Shown here one piece after another: positions 20,532 through 31,353 of a stretch of DNA of 64,000 nucleotides. Within the stretch, counting starts at the first letter, position 1. Each line of letters starts with the position of its first letter. Both the position numbers and the translations under genes were made by a program. Source of the DNA: Trichosphaerium sp. ATCC 40318 (taxonomy: Eukaryota; Discosea; Flabellinia; Trichosidae); NCBI GenBank assembly GCA_038496445.1, contig JALMLS010000577.1, positions 868,001 to 932,000 of the forward strand, read 5' to 3'. The notes beneath the pieces are model-generated. The model was not told the DNA's origin. It did no database searches and was given only the letters and a program-made list of their open reading frames with translations.

Positions 20532-23500
20532 ATGGCAGAAAAAGGTGAAGAAAATGTTATAGACCCCAAATTGTCTCAATATTCAACGGCACCTGTCGCA
20601 AAGAGCAAAAGAGAACACAAACGGCGAAATACTTGTATATACCTATTAATTATCTATGATACGAACCAATTGATCGTTAGCTATTAGCCAACAATCAAGC
20701 GCGATTTGACGTTGTAAAATCACGAAGTTAACTTCTTTTAGTAACTGGCACAAAACCTCGATCAAAACCTGGGCCAAAGCTCGGTAAGCGCGGTAAAATC
20801 ATGAAATGGACAAATCAGCACATTGCTCCAAGTACGCTGAAAGAGTGTTACACTGACGCTAATAATACATAAGGAGTATCTTGGCGTAAGTCTACAAGAG
20901 CGAGATCTAACTCAACGTCGGGCTTGGAGAAACAACAAATCCGTTCACTGCCTAAACATTTAGAAGGTGCAATTCAACAAAATAACTATTTGCCACGCGT
21001 AGTATAAGCGAATTTAATAATCAAATAGCGAGATCTGCTTCATTAAGAAATCCTGGAACAGATATAATGAACGGTGTAGAACAAGGAGCTCTTAGTGCTT
21101 CTTGGAATCCGTCCAGTACTATTAAAGACTCTAGAAGGAAGTCAGGATCTATTGATGTCAACTTTTTGTTCACAAAACCCAAGGCGAAAAGACCTATTCC
21201 AGGTTAGCCTAACAGCTTTTGTATTTCGTTATTTTTACTAAGTTAATGACTCTACTATTTACATAAATATTATTAGGAGCTGAAGTGTGCATACTAATGA
21301 GACGTACGGTAGAATTGTTCACTTACACGTGCCTCTATTTTTTATTGTGCTACCTTTTTACGGACATTTTACTCTTTTGATTTCGCTATTTTTGGTATTA
21401 ATTTCGGTAGTTGATCGTCGAGGCAAACCTGTTGTAATGTCTACGTATCCGAGTACATTAAGGCCAGAATTTAAGCATGTGAGTATTGATGTTGGTGAGG
21501 TACAGGCAGAGTATGAAAGAGGAACTCATCTCACTTTTTCGTCTAGTTTTGTTTCCCTGAAACAAATGTGAAGATGTCAAAGAAAGGCATTGAGCACCAT
21601 GTATTTATGTTAACTGATGTACATAGAAGATTTTGGTATGTTAATTTTATAGACTAACAACACAGTAACTAAGTGTTATTGTAGGTATGGTCACTGTCTT
21701 CGGTTCTCGTATGAAAAGTTCCAAGGTAGTACAGATAAGTATGTTACTCCTTTTGATTTGTTGAGTATTTTTGGTTAATTACTTGCATCAGGAACACAAA
21801 GAGTTATGCCCTGAATGCTGCGCTATGTATAATAACAGGTCACTCTCTGTATGGCACAGTGCGATACTTTATGAGGCATATTTTGAGGGAAGCCTCATTA
21901 TCAAATGATGTAAGTAGTTCTTACTTGTATGTCACTAATTTCTTTAGCGTTCTGTTCGATTAGAAACACGTATTGGAGCTCTTATCAATGAAGTTATAGT
22001 TCCTGTTTCAGGTACGAGTTTAAGAAACTATTTAGACTATAACAAAACCTTAGATACAATGAATTGTGTCTTTAGTGTATCCAAGCATGTAAAAAAAGAA
22101 CGTAAAGAAACATGGATACCTTCAACTGTTAAAGTGTTCGCTGAACGAATCGAATTTAATATGGGTGTTGGTGAGTGTTTATTAATTTAAATTAAACCGT
22201 ATTCATCCTTTTCCTAGCTGCCGTGAATTTGAGGTTTCCAGCTCTTGATGTACGGATCACTTAATAAAAGTTTTCTTCGTTTTATCTTATTTGTACAATT
22301 TAGATGGACTTACAGCCTCTACTTTCACTCGATCTCAATCTAGTCTTGCGTCTTTATTCTGCAGTATTGCTTAATTATCATATCATTCTATTTTCAGACT
22401 CGTACGAAGCCAGTGTTAGGTTGTTATGGAACTAATTTATTAACGTTAGTCCTTCAAAGTTGACATATGTTTGCGAAGCAATACTAGCACTTGTATGGCC
22501 GTTTGAATGTAGATTAGTACGCAACATTATTTTCATTATCATCACATGATCTAACACGTGATTTTGTAGGTATACGTACCTCTGATGACCAAATCACAGT
22601 TGCAATACCTTGGTGCTCCTACGCCATTTTTGTGTGGAGTATTGAGAGAGTATCTTCCTCCTATGGATGAATTGACGACTGCTGATGTAATGATTGATCT
22701 TGATAAAGGAGTTGATATGCTATCTAATATGACTGTTCCTGACTTACCTCGGGAGAGCAAGTCTTATTTACTGCGTTCTCTTGAAACTGTACGCTCTGTT
22801 TGATGTCATTTAGATCTAGTTGCTTACTTGTTGTTATAGACCTTGAACTCAATGGAGAGCCAAGCGGATGTGCGTGATAAATAGTTTTTATTTCAAAAGT
22901 CCTAACTTGTTTATTAGTTCTATACAACTAAGTTTGAAGTGCGTGTGAGAGGCTTGTTTTTTAAGTTCTTGGTAAGTTTATATGTGTTCTTTTTTGTTTG
23001 TAAGGTGATTGACTTTATACATAGCTGCGTGTGGTAAATGGTATTCCTCTTGATGAATGCGATGATCCATTCTATGGAGAGTTTGTTAATAGTATGTCTT
23101 TTCAATCATTAATCCAGGTCGAAGAAGAAGCTGGTCCCAATCTTCTTACTCTTGCGCGAGAAGTAGAATCTGAAGATGAGGTAGTATTTCTGTATAAGGT
23201 TTGTTATTTAACTTTTTGGAAGGTTGACGTGCTTCTCTCAAAAGCATTCCATAGACCATTACAACATTTGTACATATCTGAGCCTGAACCAGTTGGTACG
23301 CACTTACCTAAGGAATCCAAACACTCAAGAAATGAATAGACTGCAGCCATGTTAAGTCTCTTGATAAGATCCTGAAGCTAGACCGACGGCAGTTCCACTT
23401 TCCAAGGTTTAGTAAATTAGGTGGTGATGCACTTGGTTTACAGAATAACAACCCATTAGATCCTTGTGGCTATGTAATGGTAAGCAGAGAACAGCTTTTT

Positions 23501-26500
23501 TTAAAAGCAAATTTATATATTTTAACCATAACTTAAGGCAATCTATTATCTTCAACGGATGCAAGATATTCAAGCAAGCGATCCTGAGAATCATTTAAAA
23601 CAAATAGAAACTCTTTTACATAGGTATGTTAGCCAAGTTATTGGTACGATCACGTTTACTGAGCTTGTTTTAGGCTTCACGATATTGATCCTATGAATGC
23701 AATATTTCGTGATAAGGACTTTTTCTTTGTTCTTTTGCCAAAGCTGTCACTTGAAGGTGTTGAATCCCTTTCTTCGCGTATACCAGAGATGTTACCATTG
23801 ATCACTGACTATATGCAACGACCAGAATCTGCCTCACAAGTACGTCCATTGAAACGCATGTTTCTCCATAAAAAACAAAATTTCTTTTTTGTTAATCTTC
23901 TGCTTCTAGCGTATGTTACAACAGATCTATGGTTGTTTGGCTGAGGAAGTTGGAAAAGATGAAACATTAGACATACCTCTAGGACTCATTGGTATTTCAA
24001 CTGAAACAACTCTTCTGTTAGCTAACAAGGTTTAAGGCGAACTGATAGACACAGGAGCAAATGTTAATACAAGAATAGCAAGTGGTAAACCGCTTGTGCT
24101 TCTTGTTGGTGAACATAAAAAGCTGATACCATTAACACAACTCCTCATCAGCAAGGGAGGTATTACTTTTAAAACAGACAAAGAAGGAAACTCTTTACTC
24201 CATCTGGTAACCAAGGTAAGAACTATTTTGAAAATAAATATTTTCAAACCAGTAATACGAAGTCACTAAAAATTTGCCATTTGTTTAGTTCAGTTCTACT
24301 ATCAGTGACAACGACTATCTATCCTTGGTCCAAACAATGTGTACCTTGCTTAGTGCTGGACTAGATGTTAATCTTGTTGGGAAGCGATCAACGCTACGTA
24401 TGTTTGTTGTTTTTCTTTTCTTTAGCTCACTCTGATATCTCAGATTATGCTGCTGCGTTCCATCCAGCTCCTGTTATTCAGTTCTTGCTTGAAAATGGAG
24501 CAGATCCTAGTGTTGTAGACTCGTACGTTTTAAATGAAGTCGCATTTTTTGTTTACCTTAGTTTTCGTTTTAGCCAAGCCAAGAGTGTACTAGATTTGCT
24601 GATTCCTATTGACGAGAGAGGAAGGGTTATAAAGTTACTTCTTGAATACAAAGGTGATCCGTTCAGAAAGTCAGGAGAGACTGAGAAGGTAAACTCAAAA
24701 GCAGTTACTTTTTTTTATTGATGGTTTTTTTAAATTCTCTTTTTAGAGTCCTTACGAGCAAGCAAAGTCATTTGCTCATATGACCGGCGATAAATATTAT
24801 AAAAAGATTGTTAAAGACATGGAGAAAGTACGGAACCCTCTTCCTAAGGAAGAACCTGAAAAGCGCGTGTTTGTGAGACAAGACTCTGCTGATATTGTTC
24901 ATACAATGGGTGCCATTTCAAATCGCAAGAGCTTACACAAACACTCCCGTCAGACGTTCCTACACCTTGTACGTATTGTAAGGTATGTACTACATCACTG
25001 ACAATCAAAATTTAGAACCTATTGGAGCAAAGACGACATTTGGCTGAGTTGACAATTCTCTTTGTTGTAAGTTCACTTCTTTTCTTTTTCCTCTCCTTCC
25101 TTTGTATCTTTCTTATCTTAATTTTCTTTGTAGAGATACCTGAAGAGATTTGAAGTTGAGGAAAAGATATCTATGCAGCTCACAGATATGTTTAATATTG
25201 TTAAAGAATTACAGGCATTACAGACATCAATCCAAGAAGCATTCACTATGCACTTTTCTCATTATGGACTTTCAAAGCCTGTCGCTTCTGTTTACTTCAA
25301 CCCACTAAAGTCTACTGAATTTGTCACATTATATGGATCTTTGACGAAGGTAAACAGAGAAATTAAACTTACTTGAGAAAAATGGACTAACTATTTTCTC
25401 AAAGTACTATTACGAGCTTACGTTGAGTAATTTCTTCACGAATCAGCCACCTGAAGTGACTGAACTCTTGGATGTACGTTGAAAATAATGAGTATAGGTA
25501 TTATGACTTATAATTATCCAGAATATAGCCGCTGTAGAATCACCTGCACTCGGCATGGTGCTGCCAAGCATATTTTGTAATGAGAGGTAGAATTGGTTTT
25601 TTTTGTACTTGGTTTTCTTTTCTCTGATGGTTTTTTCTTTTAGAGTGGACGCTTCTTTCGAAGCTCTCTTGTTAAGATGTGTAGAATATCCTATGCGTTG
25701 TGCAGAAACTCTACGTGCTTTTTATGATCATGTGCGTTACGATGAACGTGAGGATGCATCTTTCCGTGAATCTGAATCAAAAGAATTCCAGTGCGTTATG
25801 TGAGTTTTTATGATATTTATTGAGTTTAGTTATGTGTTATCTCGTCTTGAAACTATGGTACAAGATTGCTTAGTAACTAAGAGAAAGGTTTACGCAAATC
25901 ATCTTGGCTTGAAGCCTTCCTATCGTCAGGTAAGAACCATTTCTACAACACAAAGCACATGAATTATAAACACATTACTCATTTATTCTGTTTTAATTTA
26001 GGAGTTACTTGAGAACTTGACAGATGTACACGTGTACTCTGGTGAAATGTACTTGCTTAAATTGGATAAAGATACATCCATGAAAGTATGCTGTCACATA
26101 TTCTCTCGGCATATTATATTCTACAAATACGTACGTTAAAGGTTTTGGTTTTGTTTACTTACTTGATCGATTCAGTTAAGCGATTCGCGACAAAAACTTC
26201 ACAAATTCTATAAAGTTAAAGCTATAGAAGCGTTCCAAGTACCAAACTTTACTCCAGCAGATAGTACGCCTTTTAAATACAGCAATAATACCCATATTTT
26301 CCTGAAATTTCGAACTGTTTAAAACAATTTCTTCCTGCTTCCTGCAGTGTCACGAGAAACGCTTCGAAAAAGATTGTTATTATGCCAATGACAGTTTTGA
26401 GCATTTTGAGTAACAGTACTTTGTAGGCATTGTGATAAACACTGTGTGTTTATCAGCATACATGGAAAACGGAACTACTAAAACTTGGATGATCAAATTC

Positions 26501-27213
26501 GATACACCTGTTATAAAGCGTGACTTCCTTGCAAAATTATGGACTTTTGTTGTTACTAAAGGTCAGAATACCATCCTGGTACGTCTAGGTTACAACCAAA
26601 CAAACTTCTGTTCGTAACAGTGATCTGTTTATCTCAATTTTTTTGTACTAAGTTATTGTTTTATTTGTAGAAGAAACGATGGCTTTACTGGGCAAAGAAT
26701 GATGCTACTGGTCTATTAGATTATAAAGTTATAACAAGCGATCACAAGCATAGTTGGAGGACCCATATATTCAAGTTACAAGGCCGTGATATATTCTGCT
26801 TTGGGTCAAATCCTTATAGTGCTGTAAGTTTTAAATTATTCACATGTCTTTATTTGACACTTTTTTCTCCTTTTTTTTTAATCGCTTCACACCAAAGGTA
26901 GCAAGTTGTCTATGACAATCTTGTGTACACAAACAAATCATTATTTTTTTTGGAAAAGAATATATATACTACAGCGTGATGACTGATTTTTTGTTAATAG
27001 CTACGTCATATGCAAAGACGTCTATTTTGTATTCCTTTGAGACATTTCAAGGTCAAAGAGGTTTCCAGAGATAGTTGGCATTATATACTAAAACCTATTG
27101 ATGTAAATGCTGGGTTACCTTCTATAGAGATTAGATGTAACAAATTTGAAAAGGGACCATTGCGTGAAGCGATGAGACAAGCTCTTTTAGGCAAAATAAA
27201 AAATGTACAATAA
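20532..27213 (+). CDS. Large DENN, ankyrin and DH(RhoGEF)-like multidomain protein
   Basis: ATG at 20532 (MAEKGEENVIDPKLSQYS) joins in frame to a basic segment (GTKPRSKPGPKLGKRGK). The DENN module follows: GAEVCILMRR, HHVFMLTDVHRRFWYGHCLR, then LTYVCEAILALVWPFEC and YVPLMTKSQLQYLGAPTPFL, DVMIDLDKGVD, VPDLPRESKSYLL. Ankyrin-type repeats lie at about 24035-24690 (GELIDTGANVNTRIASGKP, GNSLLHLVTK, VIQFLLENGADPSV). A helical DH-like domain is at about 25020-26090 (RRHLAELTILF, RYLKRFEVEEKISMQLTDMF, LRCVEYPMRCAETLRAFYDHV). A beta-rich PH-like part ends the protein (KKRWLYWAKNDATGL; HSWRTHIFKLQGRDIFCFGS). Stop TAA at 27211-27213. More than 20 short introns. DENN proteins are Rab exchange factors; DH-PH units activate Rho GTPases, so it may couple membrane traffic to actin. 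DENN is confident; DH and PH are moderate. Confidence 0.85.
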
Positions 27214-27967
27214 AAAAAAGCAAGCAGATTGACATAACATTTTTAGTATTTTCTTTTTCTTTTTGCGTCCGTTATCATTGAACACCCCTGTGTTGTAATT
27301 AGTTAATGTTTTTGTGTGTAGCCGCTTGATCCACTCACAACTGATGTTGGGAAAGTAACAGATATTGGGCAAAAACGCAATACGTTTTATTAATCCAGTT
27401 TTTTACACATTGTTGTAAACATTAGAAGTACCTTACATGACGAGACAACGCCAATACCCTTTTGTGCTACTGCTTTAATTGTATGGAGCTGCTTAATATC
27501 CGAGTACTTGGATACGTTTTCTATGTAACAAAAACAAAAGTATCCTCCCTAGGTGAGGACACGGTATTTTTATTGTTTTCATTCAGATGCACTTCCTAGG
27601 TAAGGCCGCTGGATATTTTTTTGAGAATTCTTTTTTTTGGTACCAAGTAAGTTCTATGTTCACCGATACTTTCAGATCACGGAAGCCGCTCATAGATTGT
27701 TACTATTTTTTTTTTTTTTTTGGATTTTTTATTGGTTTTATAGACCGACCATTATGTGTCTACTTTCGTCAGCCACTACGAAAGATTTAAGGGGGGTTTA
27801 TGTGAGTCGCTTCGGTTAGTCAAACCGAAACTAGCTGTGGAGAACTACTTCCATCTGATATCTAGAATATTTTCGTTTCTTTTTATACCCATAAAAACTA
27901 CACAAAAATAAATTGTGGTATTAATAGAAGCTTCTAGAAGGTTAGTTCACTGAAAAATCTATTTTAA

Positions 27968-28230
27968 TTACTCAAATATGGATAATGCACATTTCAAAAC
28001 GCTCCCAAAGGCCTGTGATAGCTATTTACACGCGTGGAAACCACATTGGACTAGTTTTGTATAAAAGCGTGCAACTAAACGAGAACTTCTTTTTTTAGAT
28101 ACTGAATGTTTCGTCATTACTCAAATATGGATAACACTCATTTGAAAAAACCGCAAACCCTTGTACTAGCTATTTTCATGTATTTAGAACTGATTTGGCG
28201 CTATTTTATAAAAAAATGTGGCGCTAATGC
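27968..28230 (+). repeat. Imperfect tandem duplication
   Basis: About 115 bp at 27968 and again at 28118 share tactcaaatatggataa, an agctattt block and a tataaaa block. Identity is roughly 60 percent by eye. Confidence 0.5.
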
Positions 28231-28636
28231 AGGAAGAGGAAATCTTGAATCACAAGCAATAACATTCATGTGTAGCATGTCCTGGGTAGAGAAGGCAGAA
28301 ATACAGTCCGAACCGGTTACGGACCGAAACGTAAAAGACCGGTCTGTAAACGGTCCAAACGGTCTGCTGTCAAAGGGAGTACCTTTGGAAAATCTGAAAA
28401 ATAGCCGAAAAAGGTATTTTTGTCAAAGGAGGACAAACACACTGTATCAGAGTCGAGTTTCTATAAAAAATTAGATAAAAGGATGTACACAAAATGTTGT
28501 ATTGAAAACTGCTTTAAAATATACCCCAGCAACACTTTGTGTTACAGTGTAAGTAGTTTGACCTGGTTTTACTTCGGATATATCATAAGACAAAGAAGGA
28601 TGACCTAGAAAGAGTAATAAATACAAGACAATTTAA

Positions 28637-28888
28637 CACCTCAGTGCTCTTGGCAGAATTCCACTCTACGACTTTATCTACAGGCCAGAGATAGAATTAC
28701 CTTGGATTGTGTTTCCTGAAGGTTCCAAACTGTTGAATGGAGCAAATTGCTTGAGTACAATTATTTTTCAGAGTTTGTTCTCATCTGAGCCACCTTGTAT
28801 TTATGAAAGCGTGAATACTCCAATTGTTGGCTTCATGTGTCCCGCGAGATTTGCAGTACACAAATTCTGGAAGAATGTAGTTTGGTAG
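28637..28888 (+). pseudogene. ATG-less open reading frame, possible gene remnant
   Basis: 84 open codons between stops without a methionine start. The peptide (RIPLYDFIYRPEIELPWIVF, later NTPIVGFMCPARFAVHKFW) has an amino-acid mix typical of coding sequence. I recognise no family. It could be an isolated exon or a transposon-derived scrap. Confidence 0.3.
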
Positions 28889-29074
28889 TAGCTTAATGTT
28901 GTACGAGCCACGAGGAAACTTGCTATCCTCTTCATTTAGCAGAAAGCTTTCCTATATCCTCGTGGGGACATCACGTGCAAAAGAAACACGAGTAGCATAC
29001 GGTAGGTACTTAGCACACTCAGTTGTAATGTCTTCATCCGGATGAATCTTTGTTATAGATTTCAAGTATCGTAG

Positions 29075-29260
29075 ATGCTTGTGGTAGTAACCAGCACACT
29101 TTGCGTCTCAAAAAGGCCTCAGTCTGAGAATCATTTTATTGGCGGCACACGTGCATACTGTGTTGTGTGCAAATACTAGGCGCTCGCTGGCTCCTGCAAG
29201 AAATTGTTTCGGGAATAGGACATGGCTATAAATGCCTGACTGCGCAATACCCGCCGCATA
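29075..29260 (-). repeat. Dispersed short repeat family, copy (reverse)
   Basis: Read on the minus strand it shows gtcaggcatttatagcc followed by caatttcttgcaggagcc. It lies just downstream of LRR-phosphatase 2. Confidence 0.7.
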
Positions 29261-29441
29261 ATTGTCATCATGCATATGTTGGATTAGCAGCTTTTTTTGT
29301 AGTCAAGCACAAAACTTACGTAACAGCACAGTAAAAATAAATTGATTACCTTCAGTTTCTTTGTTTTGTTGTTTCACATTTCTATTTTATTTACATTGGT
29401 ATCTTCTCTATGGTTTCTTTTGTTACAGAAATAGCGTGCTA

Positions 29442-31021
29442 TTATTTTATATTACATTCCTGTTCCCAAGCAACTAACTGATCCATAAAGCCCTTGTTTG
29501 GTCTTGCTTCTTGTCTTAGATTTTTTATTTGTGCTAAAACTCTATTCACATCACGTTTATCCCTGTGCATAAGAACTACAAACCGAGGTTAATCAAGCAA
29601 TAGAAAAACTAACAATACAAGCTGGGTGCAAACAAAGTGATTACATTTCTTTCAGCCTTGAAAAAAAAATAAAATTGTGACGTACAAGCCATTATTATTG
29701 TTGTACTGCGCGAAATACCTTCTTTACTACGTAAAGTTAATACAAAAAAATAAGCAACCTAAAAGTGTATGTACCAGTGTACAAGGACAGCGCCAACATC
29801 AAGACCTCCTTGAATAAATTCAATAGCTTCCTCAAAGCAAGCTTGAATATCGTCATCAGGGGTGTCACTGACATCAAGTTTTTTGTAGTTAAACAGCTAA
29901 ACAATTGTTTTAATTTTTTTTCATTTCAAATGAAAGCAATGTACATTGGGGTAGTATGGCTCAAGCTCTTCGCCCACTACGAGGATATGTGTGACAGCAT
30001 ACTCTTGTAGTAAGTTTAGGTTTTGTGCACCTAAAGCCGAGCTGAGGTATAAATCTTCTGATACTTCTGACAGTCTAGCCATATCACAACGAATAACAAG
30101 TTTAGAGTTTTTTTCAAGCGCTAAATAAAAATTAGTTTGAATAACACTAATCACTGTGATAATGATCAACATTTACTCGCCTTTAAATGGTAGTTCTACA
30201 AGCTCTGGATCATCGATATCAAGAAGCTGAAGTTGATGAAGTGTAGTAAACCTAGTACCAAATTTTGGGATTGGGTTGTTTCTCAAGTAGATGCGTTGAA
30301 GGGAAGCGCAGTTATCTAGCTCTACTGGTAGAACGACCAATTCATTGCTTGATAACGCGAGAACTTGTAGAGTTGTCAATTGCCCTAGTTCCTAACGCTG
30401 AAGTTAAAGTGAATGCTGTCATTTTATTGAAAAAAAAGTGCCATTTAGTGCCAACGCTTGACACTCTCCTAAAAATTCCGAGATGTCTGTGACGTACTGG
30501 TGGTATGGTTGTTATTTTGTTGGACATTGCGAATAACGCTGTCAGGTGTTGTAAAGTCGAGATTCCTTCATCCAAAGCCGTTAAAGAGTTATTGCTCACG
30601 TTTAAGACACGTAACGTCTGTAATTTATAAACACTAGCCGGTATTTTGGTCAGGTTGTTGTTATTTAGATTCAAACTTGTTAATTGAGGCGCTTTGAGGT
30701 GAAATGACGTTATATTGTTGGATGACAGGTCAAGTGTGACCAGGTTTCTTGAAAAGCTCCAACTACCCTCCACAAAGGCATTACTGCGTAGATTGAGTGT
30801 TTGAACATCATTCAAAGCTTTGAACGCTTCAGGTGGTAGAACCGAAATTTTATTCTGTTCTAGGTTCACCTCAAGCACACCCACGCTAACGGATATCAGA
30901 TGCAATGACCTAGCAATTCGTGCCATTGTTTGTCTATTAACTCTTGTGGCCACTCAGAAAACCCTTTGTTCCGCAATTCTGGTGCCTTTGGAGGCGGCTC
31001 GGGCGCTGTATTGTTACCCAT
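29442..31021 (-). CDS. LRR-containing dual-specificity phosphatase 2
   Basis: Best start is ATG at 31021 (MGNNTAPEPPPKAPEL), because LRNKGFSEWPQEL aligns with LRNKGINELPDKL at the start of paralogue 1. MGNN is also a possible N-myristoylation site. LRRs: VLEVNLEQNKISVLP, VQTLNLRSNAF, LVTLDLSSNNIT, LTSLNLNNNNLTKIP, LRVLNVSNNSLTAL, then across an intron LQVLALSSNELVVLP. Phosphatase: VSEDLYLSSALGAQNLNLL, THILVVGEELEPYYP, LDVSDTPDDDIQACFEEA, VLVH, then the P-loop C-K-E-G-I-S-R-S with the Cys codon split by an intron, and the tail RPNKGFMDQLVAWEQE (stop 29442-29444). Substrate is probably a MAP kinase (inference). The junction after the first exon needs an intron of about 55 nt with a GTTAAT donor or contains a frameshift. 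Confidence 0.87.
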
Positions 31022-31353
31022 TTTTCGGTCCAAGTAAGTTGTCTAACGTTAGCTTTTTTTTCTGGTCAAAAAGCGTGAAAAACGCATTCGGAAGAAACTC
31101 TTGTGGGATAGTGGCTAAATGACATACAAAAGCGGTTTACGTTGCTGTAAAGCGGGTACAAGTGGGTTCCTTGTAAAACTTCCATAAAAAAATGTGAAAC
31201 TCAAATAGATATTTGAAGTGCTTGCTGGTATGGCTACGCGTAGTGGGTGTATCTGGCCACTTTAAAAAATTGTTCCAGCTTTTATTGTGAACAACTCTGT
31301 ATCACTACATAACGGTTTAAGGGGCTATTGCCTTAACACTTACGCAGGTTTAG
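31022..31353. other. Spacer upstream of the retrotransposon
   Basis: No ORF or RNA gene recognised. The 5' end of the retrotransposon probably lies here or slightly to the right but has no visible boundary. Confidence 0.3.

Larger units (their letters stand above)
27214..29441. other. Gene-poor interval
   Basis: 2.2 kb between the DENN gene and LRR-phosphatase 2. It holds an imperfect two-copy duplication (27968-28230), a short CGGTC-rich cluster near 28310-28370, an ATG-less open stretch (28637-28888) and a reverse copy of the short dispersed repeat (29075-29260). I see no complete gene. Confidence 0.5.
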
